Assembly: GCA_017991315.1 (NCBI GenBank)
Contig: JAGOQS010000003.1
Coordinates: forward strand, 248,001-312,000
Reading direction: 5' to 3'
Source: Ferrovibrio sp.
Lineage (GTDB): Bacteria; Pseudomonadota; Alphaproteobacteria; Ferrovibrionales; Ferrovibrionaceae
DNA length: 64,000 nucleotides
In this document: in pieces, positions 39,864 through 48,245 of the stretch
Layout of the letters: each line of letters begins with the position of its first letter
How positions within the stretch are numbered: the first letter of the stretch is position 1
Translations under genes and position numbers: made by a program
Notes under the pieces: generated by a model
What the model was told of the DNA's origin: nothing
Database searches by the model: none
The model's input: only the letters and a program-made list of their open reading frames with translations

Positions 39864-40134
39864 ACCGTTTCCTTTTCATATTGAACCAACTGCGTTGCGT
39901 CTGGAGGCGGTAGCCCGCCAGGAGAAGCGCGCAGCAGGTACCTGGCGGTACCTGCAAGCGTTTCGACGCCGCGGATACCGCCTCCAGGCGCAACCCCTGC
40001 GGGGCCGGGCGATTTTGCGTTTTGAGCGCGTCGCCCGGCTTGACCGTAGCCCCCACTACGCCCTGCGCCGGGCTCCTCCTCAAAACGCAAAATCGCCACG
40101 GCGCAGCGATTCAATATGAAAAGGAAACGGTCTA
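39861..40134. mobile_element. 274-bp structured inverted-repeat element (MITE-like)
   Basis: The ends 39861-39885 and 40110-40134 are perfect 25-bp inverted repeats, starting TAGACCGTTTCC and ending GGAAACGGTCTA. Inside are two long hairpins. One has arms 39894-39912 and 39976-39994 (19 nt, one G-T type mismatch) around an inner 9-bp stem 39934-39942/39947-39955. The other has perfect arms 40008-40026 and 40079-40097 with inner stem GCCCGGC/GCCGGGC. A further CTGCG/CGCAG pair extends the outer stem. TA at both outer ends would fit a TA target duplication as in IS630/Tc1-like transposition. There is no transposase frame. It may also work as a terminator for the convergent flanking genes. Confidence 0.75.
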
Positions 40135-40142
40135 GGCATCCA

Positions 40143-41207
40143 TCAGGCCTTCGCTACCACTTCGGCGATGGCCTTGCCGACATCCTGGGTGTTGGCCTGA
40201 CCGCCCATGTCCGGCGTGCGCGGGCCGGCCACCAGCACTTCCTCGATGGCTTTCAGGATGGCGTCGGCGGCCTTCTGGTGGCCGAGATGCTCCAGCATCA
40301 TGGCGCCGGACCAGACCTGGGCAATCGGGTTGGCGACGCCCTTGCCGGCGATATCCGGCGCCGAACCATGCACCGGCTCAAACAGCGACGGAAACGCGCC
40401 TTCCGGGTTCAGGTTGGCGGACGGCGCGATGCCGATGGTGCCGGTGCAGGCGGGGCCGAGATCCGACAGGATGTCGCCGAACAGATTCGAGCCGACCACG
40501 ACGTCGAACCAGTCCGGGTGCAGCACGAAATGCGCCGTCAGGATGTCGATATGGAATTTGTCGACCCGCACATCGGGATACTTCTTCGCCATCTCGACGA
40601 CGCGCTCATCCCAATAGGGCATGGTGATCGAGATGCCGTTCGACTTGGTGGCCGAGGTGAGATGCTTCTTCGGCCGCTTCTGCGCCAGGTCGAAGGCGAA
40701 TTTCAGGATGCGGTCCGTGCCCGTGCGGGTCAGGAACGTTTCCTGGACGACGAATTCGCGGTCGGTGCCGCCAAACATGCGGCCGCCGACCGAGGAATAT
40801 TCGCCCTCGGTATTCTCGCGCACGACATAGAAATCAATGTCGCCCGGCTTGCGGTTGGCCAGCGGCGAGGGGATGCCCGGCATCAGCCGCACCGGGCGGA
40901 GATTCACATACTGGTCGAACTCGCGGCGCCACTTGATCAGCGAGCCCCAGAGCGAGATATGGTCCGGCACCTTCTCGGGCCAGCCGACGGCACCGAAGAA
41001 GATGGCGTCATGGCCGCCGATCTGCTGCTTCCAGTCCTCCGGCATCATCATGCCGTGCTTCAGGTAGTAGTCGCAGCTCCAGTCGAAACTGTCGAAGCTG
41101 AAGTCGATGCCGAACCGGCGTGCCGCCGCATCGAGCACGCGCAGGCCTTCCGGCACCACTTCCTTGCCGATGCCGTCGCCGGGGATAACGGCGATACGAT
41201 GAGTCAT
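40143..41207 (-). CDS. Tartrate dehydrogenase / isopropylmalate-dehydrogenase-like decarboxylating enzyme
   Basis: This 354-residue beta-decarboxylating dehydrogenase of the IMDH/ICDH superfamily has the N-terminal IAVIPGDGIGKEVVPEGLR and the substrate loop YVNLRPVRLMPGI. The metal-binding stretch SNLFGDILSDLGP and the NAD region EPVHGSAPDIAGKG follow. The pattern RENTEGEYSSVGGRMFGG is typical of tartrate/D-malate dehydrogenases (TtuC, DmlA) rather than LeuB. It oxidises and decarboxylates tartrate- or malate-type hydroxy acids. It is isolated in function from the MBL gene 22 nt upstream. Substrate preference cannot be fixed by reading. Confidence 0.88.
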   Translation of the reverse strand: MTHRIAVIPGDGIGKEVVPEGLRVLDAAARRFGIDFSFDSFDWSCDYYLKHGMMMPEDWKQQIGGHDAIFFGAVGWPEKVPDHISLWGSLIKWRREFDQYVNLRPVRLMPGIPSPLANRKPGDIDFYVVRENTEGEYSSVGGRMFGGTDREFVVQETFLTRTGTDRILKFAFDLAQKRPKKHLTSATKSNGISITMPYWDERVVEMAKKYPDVRVDKFHIDILTAHFVLHPDWFDVVVGSNLFGDILSDLGPACTGTIGIAPSANLNPEGAFPSLFEPVHGSAPDIAGKGVANPIAQVWSGAMMLEHLGHQKAADAILKAIEEVLVAGPRTPDMGGQANTQDVGKAIAEVVAKA

Positions 41208-41229
41208 GATTTCCTCCCGTGTATAAGGC

Positions 41230-42105
41230 TTATTGTGGCAGCGCCACCAGCGCGTCGCGGTGCGTGACGCTGCGGCTGGTGCTGTCGAAGCGCATCAGGT
41301 CTTCGCCGATCAGCACCGGTCCGGCGAAATCGGCGCGCACTTCATCCAGCAGCTTCATGCGGTCGAACACCACCGGGACGAAATGGTTGAGGATCAGGCA
41401 TTTCGCCTGGGCCTCGCGCGCCACTTTGCCGACCTCGGTGGAAAGCGTGTGGTAGGCGGCGACATTCTGGATGGTTTCCGGCCCACGCACGCCGGGCAGG
41501 GCCAGCATCTCGCGGTGGATGAAGCATTCATGCACCAGGGCGTCGGCGCCTTTGGCTGCCGCGATAAGTTCAGGGCAATAGGCGGTATCACCGCTGAACG
41601 CCACGCGGTGCGTGCCGTCGTCGAACACGTAACCGAAGGCCGCCGTAACCGGCTGGTGCCGCACGGCAATCGCGGTGATGCTGAGAGCGCCGTCGCGGAT
41701 CACGTCGCCATCCTGCAACTCGGTAACGTCGAGTTGCAGGGCCGTGGTGGAGGGCCGCTTCTCATGGGCAATGCGGGCGTCGAGTTCGGGTTTCCACAGG
41801 GCCATCAGGCCGGCGGCATAGGCCTTGGTGCCGCGCGGGCCATAGATGCGCTGCGGCTTGTCGCGGCCCTGGTGCCAGGAGGAAACGATCAGTTGGTAGA
41901 GATCGACCAGATGATCGGAATGCAGATGGGTGAGGAATAACGCCTCAATGCGCTTGCCGGCCGAACCGGCGCCGATCAGCCGCTGCGTTACGCCGGAGCC
42001 GCAATCGACCAGGTAATGCTTATCCTGCCAGTCCAGCAGGCTGGCGGGGCCGTAGCGGTCGGTGGAGACTTGCGGGCAGCCGGTGCCGAGCAGCGTGACT
42101 TGCAT
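41230..42105 (-). CDS. MBL-fold metallo-hydrolase (RNase Z-like)
   Basis: The 291-residue metallo-beta-lactamase-fold hydrolase opens with MQVTLLGTGCPQVSTDRYGP. The zinc motif is LTHLHSDHLVDL (HxHxDH). Further metal ligands appear in AFSGDTAYCPELIAAAKGAD and in HECFIH. The overall pattern resembles RNase Z and related phosphodiesterases, but RNase Z tRNA-binding exosite features are not evident. Role unknown. It starts 2 nt after moeA in the same direction, so it is the tail of the molybdopterin/tryptophan run. Confidence 0.88.
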   Translation of the reverse strand: MQVTLLGTGCPQVSTDRYGPASLLDWQDKHYLVDCGSGVTQRLIGAGSAGKRIEALFLTHLHSDHLVDLYQLIVSSWHQGRDKPQRIYGPRGTKAYAAGLMALWKPELDARIAHEKRPSTTALQLDVTELQDGDVIRDGALSITAIAVRHQPVTAAFGYVFDDGTHRVAFSGDTAYCPELIAAAKGADALVHECFIHREMLALPGVRGPETIQNVAAYHTLSTEVGKVAREAQAKCLILNHFVPVVFDRMKLLDEVRADFAGPVLIGEDLMRFDSTSRSVTHRDALVALPQ

Positions 42106-42107
42106 AA

Positions 42108-43322
42108 TCAGCGCCGCAGCCTGAGGAACGGCACCAGCTCGCCGGCCTTTACCGGCGGCGCCAGGGCAGGGCGGATCACCAGGCCATCGGCATCGGTGAG
42201 CAGCCGGAGCATCGAACTGTCCTGTTTCGACGAGGCATCCACTACCAGGCGGCCATCGGCCTCCTGGCGCAGCCGGGCGCGCAGGTAATCCTCGCGCTTG
42301 TCATTCGCCGCCAGTTCGGTGGCGCTGGGCACCAGTTCGGTCTGCACGGTCCAGTCCTGCCCGAGCATGGCAAGGATCGCCGGGCGCAGAAAAAGCTGCC
42401 CACAGACCAAGGCCGAGACCGGATTGCCGGGCAGACCGAGCAAAGGGATGCTGCCCTTGTCGCGTAGATCAGCGCGACCGAACATCAGCGGCTTGCCCGG
42501 GCGCATGGCGATTTTCCAGAAGTCGATGCCGCCGCCGCCGGTGCCAAGCACCTTGTGGATCAGATCATGCTCGCCGACGCTGGCGCCGCCGAGCGTGATC
42601 AGCAGATCGCAGCCTGCCGCCGCTTCCGCCTTGGCGCGCAGGTCGGCTTCGGTGTCGCGTGCGATGCCGAGATCGACGGCCTCGCCGCCGGACTCTCTCA
42701 CCAGCGCGCAGATGCCGAAATTGTTCGACGACACGATCTGGTTTGGGCCGATCGGATCGCCAGGACGGGCCAGTTCATCGCCGGTGGCCAGCACGGCGAT
42801 GCGCGGCTTGCGCCGTACCGCCAGCCAGGGCCGGTTCATGGCGGCGGCCAATGCGATGTCGGTGGGGCCAAGCTGGCGGCCTTCCGGGATCAGCAGGTCG
42901 CCTTCGGAGAAATCCAGGCCAGCGCGGCGGATCCACTGCCCCGGCTTCGGCGCCTCGCGCACGGTGAGCAGGCCATCGGCGCCCAAATCCGCGTCTTCCT
43001 GGATCACGATGGCATCGGCGCCATCGGGCAGCGGCGCCCCGGTGAAGATGCGCACGGTTTCGCCCAAGCCGACTGCGCCTTCGAAGCGAGCACCGGCGGC
43101 GACCGCGCCAATCGGCGTCAGCGTGGTGGGGATGGTGCCGAGATCGGCCTGCCGCGCCGCCCAGCCATCCATGGCGCTGACGGCGAAGGGCGGCTGGGTG
43201 CGGCGCGCGGTCAGCGCTTCGGCCAGCACGCGGCCCAGGCCATCCGCCAGCGCCACCGTCTCAGCCGGCATGCGCGGCAGCGCGGCCAGGATGCGGGCGC
43301 GGGCGTCACTCACCGGTATCAT
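42108..43322 (-). CDS. moeA: Molybdopterin molybdenumtransferase MoeA
   Basis: The 404-residue enzyme inserts molybdate into adenylated molybdopterin. It has the MoeA N-terminal part with PPFAVSAMDGWAAR and the central MoCF domain. That domain shows ATGDELARPGDPIGPNQIVSSNN, given here through its parts ATGDEL and GPNQIVSSN, and the metal-binding segment TLGGASVGEHDL. LLGLPGNPVSALVCGQLFLRP closes the domain (GLPGNPVSA core). A C-terminal domain IV follows. It is encoded 13 nt after moaC on the same strand, so cofactor biosynthesis genes are clustered. Confidence 0.95.
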   Translation of the reverse strand: MIPVSDARARILAALPRMPAETVALADGLGRVLAEALTARRTQPPFAVSAMDGWAARQADLGTIPTTLTPIGAVAAGARFEGAVGLGETVRIFTGAPLPDGADAIVIQEDADLGADGLLTVREAPKPGQWIRRAGLDFSEGDLLIPEGRQLGPTDIALAAAMNRPWLAVRRKPRIAVLATGDELARPGDPIGPNQIVSSNNFGICALVRESGGEAVDLGIARDTEADLRAKAEAAAGCDLLITLGGASVGEHDLIHKVLGTGGGGIDFWKIAMRPGKPLMFGRADLRDKGSIPLLGLPGNPVSALVCGQLFLRPAILAMLGQDWTVQTELVPSATELAANDKREDYLRARLRQEADGRLVVDASSKQDSSMLRLLTDADGLVIRPALAPPVKAGELVPFLRLRR

Positions 43323-43335
43323 GGGCTGGCCGGTA

Positions 43336-43824
43336 TCATTTGGCCTCGAAGGTGCCCGACTTGCCGCCGGATTTATGCAGCAGGCGCAGGTCGGTGATGG
43401 TCATGCCGCGATCCACCGCCTTCACCATGTCGTAGAGCGTCAGCGCCGTCACGCTGGCGGCGGTCAGCGCCTCCATCTCCACGCCGGTCTTGCCCTTGAG
43501 CTTGCAGGTGGCGGTGATGTCGATGCAGTTCTGCCGGCGCAACGGCTTCAGTTCCACCGTCACCTTGGTCAACGCCAGCGGATGGCAGAGCGGGATCAGC
43601 TCATGGGTGCGCTTGGCCGCCATGATGCCGGCAATGCGCGCGGTGGCCAGCACGTCGCCCTTCGGCGCGTTGCCGGAAAGGATTAGCTTCAACGTCGCCG
43701 CCTGCATATGCACGCGGGCACCGGCCACCGCCACGCGCTCGGTCTCGGCCTTGTCTGACACATCGACCATATGGGCATGGCCCTGGTCGTCGAGATGCGA
43801 GAGCTTCGGCTTGTTTTTCGCCAT
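43336..43824 (-). CDS. moaC: Cyclic pyranopterin monophosphate synthase MoaC
   Basis: This 162-residue protein makes cyclic pyranopterin monophosphate with MoaA. The N-terminal part [18 protein letters not shown], the [15 protein letters not shown] active-site region with conserved His-Pro-Leu-Cys-His, and the C-terminal [22 protein letters not shown] (signature KSGGKSG) are all intact. ATG 43824 gives the usual length. The gene starts 2 nt after the trpC stop. MoaA and MoaE are not in the window. Confidence 0.95.
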   Translation of the reverse strand: MAKNKPKLSHLDDQGHAHMVDVSDKAETERVAVAGARVHMQAATLKLILSGNAPKGDVLATARIAGIMAAKRTHELIPLCHPLALTKVTVELKPLRRQNCIDITATCKLKGKTGVEMEALTAASVTALTLYDMVKAVDRGMTITDLRLLHKSGGKSGTFEAK

Positions 43825-43826
43825 GG

Positions 43827-44627
43827 TCACTCGGCTTTGCCGGTCAGCAGCAACTGCGTTGCCGCGCGCACGTCCGGCTGGCGCATCAGGCTTTCGCCGA
43901 CCAGGAAGCAATGCGCGCCGATCCGCGCCATGCGGTCGAGATCGGCCTTGGTGTAGAGGCCGGACTCCGATACCAGCGTGTAGCCTGCCGGCACCAGCGC
44001 GGACAGCGCCTCGGACGTGGCGAGGCTCACTTCCAGCGTCTTGAGATTGCGGTTGTTGACACCAAGCAGCTTGGATTTCAGCTTCAGCGCCCGCTCGGTC
44101 TCGGCGGCATCATGCACTTCCACCAGCACATCCAGGCCGAAGGCAATCGCCGCGTCTTCCAGTTCGGCGGCCTGGGCATCGCTCAGAGCGGCCATGATCA
44201 GCAGGATGCAATCGGCGCCGAGCGCGCGCGCTTCCGCCACCTGGTAGGTGTCGAGCATGAAATCCTTGCGGATGATCGGCAAGGGCACGGCGGCGCGGGC
44301 CTGGCGCAGATATTCGTCACTGCCTTGAAAATACGGTACGTCGGTGAGCACGCTGAGGCAGGCGGCGCCGCCATCCTGATAGGCGCGGGCAAGGCTCGGC
44401 GGATCGAAGTCGGCGCGGATCAGGCCCTTGGACGGCGAGGCCTTCTTGATCTCGGCGATCAGGCCATAGCCGCCGGCGGCAACCTTGGCCTTGAGCGCGG
44501 CATGGAAGCCGCGCGGTGCCACGGTCAGGCGTGCCTCGGCTTCCACGTCAGCATAGCTCTTGGCCGCCTTGGCTTTGGCGATATGCACCAGCTTGTCGGC
44601 GCAGATCTTGGCCAGCACGTCACTCAC
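43827..44627 (-). CDS. trpC: Indole-3-glycerol phosphate synthase
   Basis: The 266-residue TIM-barrel enzyme closes the indole ring in tryptophan synthesis. Active-site motifs are [43 protein letters not shown] and [13 protein letters not shown]. The start is GTG 44627 (MSDVLAKI), which overlaps the trpD stop codon region by 8 nt. No upstream ATG fits: the frame further upstream is overlapped by trpD and lacks family similarity. Length is typical of the bacterial monofunctional enzyme. Confidence 0.95.
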   Translation of the reverse strand: MSDVLAKICADKLVHIAKAKAAKSYADVEAEARLTVAPRGFHAALKAKVAAGGYGLIAEIKKASPSKGLIRADFDPPSLARAYQDGGAACLSVLTDVPYFQGSDEYLRQARAAVPLPIIRKDFMLDTYQVAEARALGADCILLIMAALSDAQAAELEDAAIAFGLDVLVEVHDAAETERALKLKSKLLGVNNRNLKTLEVSLATSEALSALVPAGYTLVSESGLYTKADLDRMARIGAHCFLVGESLMRQPDVRAATQLLLTGKAE

Positions 44628-45669
44628 GGGCGGCCTCCGGCAAGCTTTCGTGGGTGATCTCGACGAGCTTCGCCAGCGCGGCGCGGGCCTTGCCGCTGTC
44701 GATCGCCTCGGCCGCCAGTTTCGCACCATCCTTGAGATTGGCCGCGCGGCCGGCGATCACCAGGGCGGCGCCGGCATTCAGCAACACGATATCGCGGAAG
44801 GCATTCTTGTCGCCGTTCAGCACGCCGCGCAACGCCACGGCATTGGTCACCGGATCGTCGCCCTTGAGCAGGTCGAATGGCACGCGCGAGAGGCCGGCAT
44901 CTTCCGGCACCACCTCGAAATCGCTGACCACGCCGTTATTGAGTTCGGACACATAGGTCGGGCCGGTGAGGGTCATCTCATCCAGGCCATCGGAACCATG
45001 CATGACCCAGACGCGCTCGGAACCGAGCTTGCCCATCACTTCCGCCAGCGGCCGCACCCATTGCTTGGCGAACACGCCAAGCAGTTGCCGCTTCACGAAA
45101 GCCGGATTGGAAAGGGGGCCGAGCAGGTTGAAAATGGTGCGGGTGCCGAGTTCGACGCGGGTCGGGCCGACATGGCGCATGGCACCGTGATGCCGTGGCG
45201 CCATCAGGAAGCCGACGCCGGCTTCATGGATGGCCTTTTCGATCAGCCGCAGGTCGCAATCGATATTGACGCCCAGCGCGGTCAGCACATCCGCGGCACC
45301 GGTCTTCGATGACAGCGCGCGGTTGCCATGCTTGGCCACCGGCACACCGGCTCCGGCCACCACCAGCGCCGAGCAGGTGGAGACGTTCCAGGTGCCCTTG
45401 GCATCGCCGCCGGTGCCAACGATGTCGATGGCGTTATCCGGCGCCTTCACGCTGGTGACTTTCGCGCGCAGGGTCAGTGCGCCGCCGGTAATCTCGTCCA
45501 CCGTCTCGCCGCGCACGCGCAAAGCCATCAGGAAGCCGCCCATCTGCGATGGCGTGGCGTTGCCCGACATCATCACGTCGAAGGCGAGGCGGGAATCCTC
45601 GACGCTGAGGGAAGCGCCGCCGGCCACCTGATTGAGCAGGCGCTTGAAGCTGTCGACGTCTGCGCTCAT
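44620..45669 (-). CDS. trpD: Anthranilate phosphoribosyltransferase
   Basis: The 349-residue type III phosphoribosyltransferase joins anthranilate to PRPP. The glycine-rich PRPP loop is [17 protein letters not shown], with Thr-Trp where many have Thr-Phe. [21 protein letters not shown] and the region containing [20 protein letters not shown], with [10 protein letters not shown], complete the active site. It overlaps trpG by 4 nt (ATGA) upstream and trpC by 8 nt downstream, a tightly coupled trpG-D-C order typical of Alphaproteobacteria. Confidence 0.95.
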   Translation of the reverse strand: MSADVDSFKRLLNQVAGGASLSVEDSRLAFDVMMSGNATPSQMGGFLMALRVRGETVDEITGGALTLRAKVTSVKAPDNAIDIVGTGGDAKGTWNVSTCSALVVAGAGVPVAKHGNRALSSKTGAADVLTALGVNIDCDLRLIEKAIHEAGVGFLMAPRHHGAMRHVGPTRVELGTRTIFNLLGPLSNPAFVKRQLLGVFAKQWVRPLAEVMGKLGSERVWVMHGSDGLDEMTLTGPTYVSELNNGVVSDFEVVPEDAGLSRVPFDLLKGDDPVTNAVALRGVLNGDKNAFRDIVLLNAGAALVIAGRAANLKDGAKLAAEAIDSGKARAALAKLVEITHESLPEAARE

Positions 45670-46301
45670 GCCGCCTGGCCCTGGCTAGCTTGAGCTTTGA
45701 CGGCTTTCTCCAGCATCTCGTCCTCGACGCCCAGGCCGCAGCCGCGCAGGAAATTCGCCAGCATGCGCAGGCCATGCTCGGAGGCGATGCTTTCGGGATG
45801 GAACTGCACGCCATGCACCGGCAGGGCGGCATGGGCCAGGCCCATCATCACGCCATCCTCGGCATAGGCATTGCCGCGCAGCGAATTCGGCAGGGTTTCG
45901 GGCGCCACGGTCAGCGAATGGTAGCGGGTGGCAAGGAAATCCTGCGGCAGCCCGGCGAACACGCCGGTATTGTCATGTTTGATCCGGCTCAGCTTGCCAT
46001 GCAGTGGCTGCGGCGCCCGCACCACCTGGCCGCCGAAGGCCTGGCCGATGGCCTGATGCCCAAGGCAGACGCCGAAGATCGGCGTGGTGTCGGCAGCGGC
46101 GTGGATCAGGTCGAGGCAGATGCCGGCACGATCCGGGTCGCAGGGGCCAGGCGACAGCACGATGCCGTTCGGCTTCAGCGCCATCACCTCGCGCACCGAC
46201 TTCTCGTCGTTGCGGAATACCTCCACTTTCTGGCCCAGCATCCCGAAATAATGGACCAGGTTCCAGGTGAAGCTGTCGTAATTGTCGATCAGTACCAGCA
46301 T
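45666..46301 (-). CDS. trpG: Anthranilate synthase glutamine amidotransferase component
   Basis: The 211-residue class I glutamine amidotransferase supplies ammonia to TrpE (and often to PabB). The nucleophilic Cys lies in [16 protein letters not shown], and the His/Glu pair in [33 protein letters not shown] is the family N-terminus. trpE is not adjacent: the upstream 220 nt hold no gene, then a TRAP gene on the other strand. trpG therefore heads the trpGDC-moaC-moeA-MBL run. I see no Trp-rich leader peptide in the gap. Confidence 0.95.
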   Translation of the reverse strand: MLVLIDNYDSFTWNLVHYFGMLGQKVEVFRNDEKSVREVMALKPNGIVLSPGPCDPDRAGICLDLIHAAADTTPIFGVCLGHQAIGQAFGGQVVRAPQPLHGKLSRIKHDNTGVFAGLPQDFLATRYHSLTVAPETLPNSLRGNAYAEDGVMMGLAHAALPVHGVQFHPESIASEHGLRMLANFLRGCGLGVEDEMLEKAVKAQASQGQAA

Positions 46302-46401
46302 GTTCGCCTCGGCTAAGCGGAGGCACCGTAAAGCATTTCAGCCCAAGGGTGAACCGCCGTGACAGGGGGATTTTATGCCCCTGGAGTGTGCGGGAAAGGC
46401 T

Positions 46402-46427
46402 TTTCCATACCGGTAATGATATGGAAA
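46402..46427. promoter_or_regulatory. Palindrome in the trpG/dctP divergent gap
   Basis: Perfect 8-bp arms TTTCCATA and TATGGAAA flank a 10-nt spacer. The site lies 95 nt upstream of the TRAP binding-protein start and 100 nt upstream of trpG. A second short hairpin (CAGGGG/CCCCTG, 46363-46383) is closer to trpG. The palindrome has the size and shape of a dimeric-regulator operator, but no regulator gene is adjacent. Confidence 0.4.
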
Positions 46428-46522
46428 TGCGCCAAACTATAATCTCGTCATACCTTTATTATGATCGAATCTGCGCCTAAACTGCCTGCCATATAACGAA
46501 AAACCAACCAGGGAGTGAAACT

Positions 46523-47587
46523 ATGGGTATAGGTCGTCGTCGTTTTCTGACCCTTGCCGGCGCTGCCGCCGTCGCTTCCCCCCTTGTCGGCAGCCCGATG
46601 GTGATCCGCAACGCCCGCGCGCAGGCGCAGGTGACGCTGAAGCTGCACCATTTCCTGCCGGCAGTATCGAATGTCCATACCAAGCTGTGGACGCCGTGGG
46701 CGAAGAAGCTGGAAGCCGAGTCCGGCGGCCGCCTCAAGGTGGATATCTTCCCGGCGATGCAGCTTGGCGGCGCGCCGCCGCAGCTTTTCGACCAGGCGCG
46801 CGATGGCGTGGCCGATCTGGTCTGGACCCTGCCGGGCAACACGCCGGGCCGTTTCCCGGGCGTCGAAGTGTTCGAACTGCCCTTCGTCGCCGCCAAGCGC
46901 GGCATTGCCAATGCTCAGGCGACGCAGGAATTCTACGAGACCTATCTGCGCGAGGAATTCAAGGAAGTGCATCCCATCGTGGTCTGGTCGCATGACGGCG
47001 GCCTGATCCACGCCTCCAAGCCGGTGAAGACCATGGAGGACCTGAAGGGCATGAAGCTGCGTTCGCCGACGCGCTTTGCCGGCGAGGCGCTGAAGGCGCT
47101 CGGCGCCACCGGCATTCCGATGCCAATTCCGCAATTGCCCGAGGCGCTGGCGCAGAAGGTGCTGGATGGCTGCGTCATCCCGTGGGAAGTGGTGCCGGCG
47201 GTGAAGGTGCATGAGCTGGTAAAGAACCATATCGAGATTCCGGGTTCGCCGACGCTCTACACCGCCACCTTCATCCTGGCGATGAACAAGGCCAAGTATG
47301 CCTCGCTGCCTGCCGACCTGAAGCAGATCCTGGATGCCAATTCCGGCCAGGCACTGGCCAAGCTGGCCGGCGAGATGTGGGACAACGAAGGCGTTGCGGT
47401 TGCCGACATGGTACGCAAGCGCTCCAACTCGATCACCGCGATCAGCGCCGACGAAGCCGCGCGCTGGCGCAAGGCCACCCAGCCGGTGATCGACGACTGG
47501 ATCAAGGCGATGAAGGACAAGGGCGTGGATGGCGGCAAGATGCTGGAGCATGCCCGCGCCCTGGTGGCCAAGTACGACAAGGCCTGA
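46523..47587 (+). CDS. dctP: TRAP transporter substrate-binding protein (DctP family)
   Basis: The 354-residue extracytoplasmic solute receptor has a Tat-like signal (GRRRFLTLAGAAAVA) with cleavage near ARAQA. The mature protein follows the DctP pattern VTLKLHHFLPAVSNVHTKLW, and DLKGMKLRSPTRFAGEALKALG holds the conserved carboxylate-binding Arg. It delivers a carboxylate to the DctQM permease encoded downstream. GGGAG precedes the start. A strong hairpin lies between it and dctQ, a usual way to raise receptor over permease levels. The ligand is unknown. Confidence 0.94.
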   Translation: MGIGRRRFLTLAGAAAVASPLVGSPMVIRNARAQAQVTLKLHHFLPAVSNVHTKLWTPWAKKLEAESGGRLKVDIFPAMQLGGAPPQLFDQARDGVADLVWTLPGNTPGRFPGVEVFELPFVAAKRGIANAQATQEFYETYLREEFKEVHPIVVWSHDGGLIHASKPVKTMEDLKGMKLRSPTRFAGEALKALGATGIPMPIPQLPEALAQKVLDGCVIPWEVVPAVKVHELVKNHIEIPGSPTLYTATFILAMNKAKYASLPADLKQILDANSGQALAKLAGEMWDNEGVAVADMVRKRSNSITAISADEAARWRKATQPVIDDWIKAMKDKGVDGGKMLEHARALVAKYDKA

Positions 47588-47606
47588 TAGCGCTTGCAGC
47601 ACAACG

Positions 47607-47638
47607 AATGCCCGGGTTTCGGCCCGGGCATTTCTTTT
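47607..47638 (+). terminator. Intrinsic terminator/attenuator between dctP and dctQ
   Basis: A perfect 10-bp stem, AATGCCCGGG and CCCGGGCATT, encloses the loop TTTCGG and is followed by TTCTTT. It lies 20 nt after the dctP stop. As dctQ and dctM lie downstream on the same strand, it probably gives partial termination so that more receptor than permease is made. Confidence 0.8.
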
Positions 47639-47741
47639 GCGATAACACAGTAAACGTATACGAAAAAAGACATGGATGCGGCTGCGGAAGCGTGGCAAGA
47701 GGGTGCGGGGGCAAGCGGCAAACCGCGATGGGTGAAGCAGT

Positions 47742-48245
47742 ATGAACGATAACGACACTCCTGCCGGCGATCAGCGCGCCGTGCTGGCCGGCATCACCCG
47801 GCCGCTGGCGATCCTTGGCGGCCTGACGGTTATGGCGGCGGCTTTCGTGGTCATGGTCAGTGTTGTCATCCGTGGCAGCGGGCTTGGCGCCATCGGCGGA
47901 GATTTCGAGATCGTGCAGATGGCGACGGCACTTTCGGTCTTCTGCTTCCTGCCCTATTGCCAGGCGCGGCGCGGCAATATCGTGGTGGATACCTTCACCA
48001 ACTGGCTGCCGCAGCGCGCGCGCGATCTGCTCGATGCGTTGTGGGATATCGTCTATGCCGTGATGGCCGGCATCATCTCGGTGCAGTTGCTGCGCGGCGC
48101 CATGGACACGATCAAAAGCAACACGGTTTCCATGGTGCTAGGCCTGCCGACCGGCTGGGCCATTGGCGTGGCTTCCGTGCTCGCCGCCATACTCTGCCTG
48201 GTCACCCTGGCAACGGCCTGGACGCTGATCCGGAGGAAGTCATGA
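47742..48245 (+). CDS. dctQ: TRAP transporter small permease (DctQ family)
   Basis: This 167-residue membrane protein has four hydrophobic segments. It shows the DctQ pattern, with GDFEIVQMATALSVFCFLPY around helix 2 and ARRGNIVVDTF following it. It forms the membrane complex with DctM. It lies 154 nt after dctP, beyond the terminator-like hairpin, and overlaps dctM by 4 nt (ATGA). The start ATG 47742 has no strong ribosome site. Confidence 0.92.
   Translation: MNDNDTPAGDQRAVLAGITRPLAILGGLTVMAAAFVVMVSVVIRGSGLGAIGGDFEIVQMATALSVFCFLPYCQARRGNIVVDTFTNWLPQRARDLLDALWDIVYAVMAGIISVQLLRGAMDTIKSNTVSMVLGLPTGWAIGVASVLAAILCLVTLATAWTLIRRKS

Noticed and set aside
39861..40134. The structured element as a CRISPR array or tRNA cluster
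   Set aside because: There are inverted, not direct, repeats, no spacers, and no tRNA-like loops.
46302..46522. Tryptophan attenuator or T-box before trpG
   Set aside because: No leader peptide with Trp codons and no alternative hairpin pair with a U-run on the trpG side could be read.
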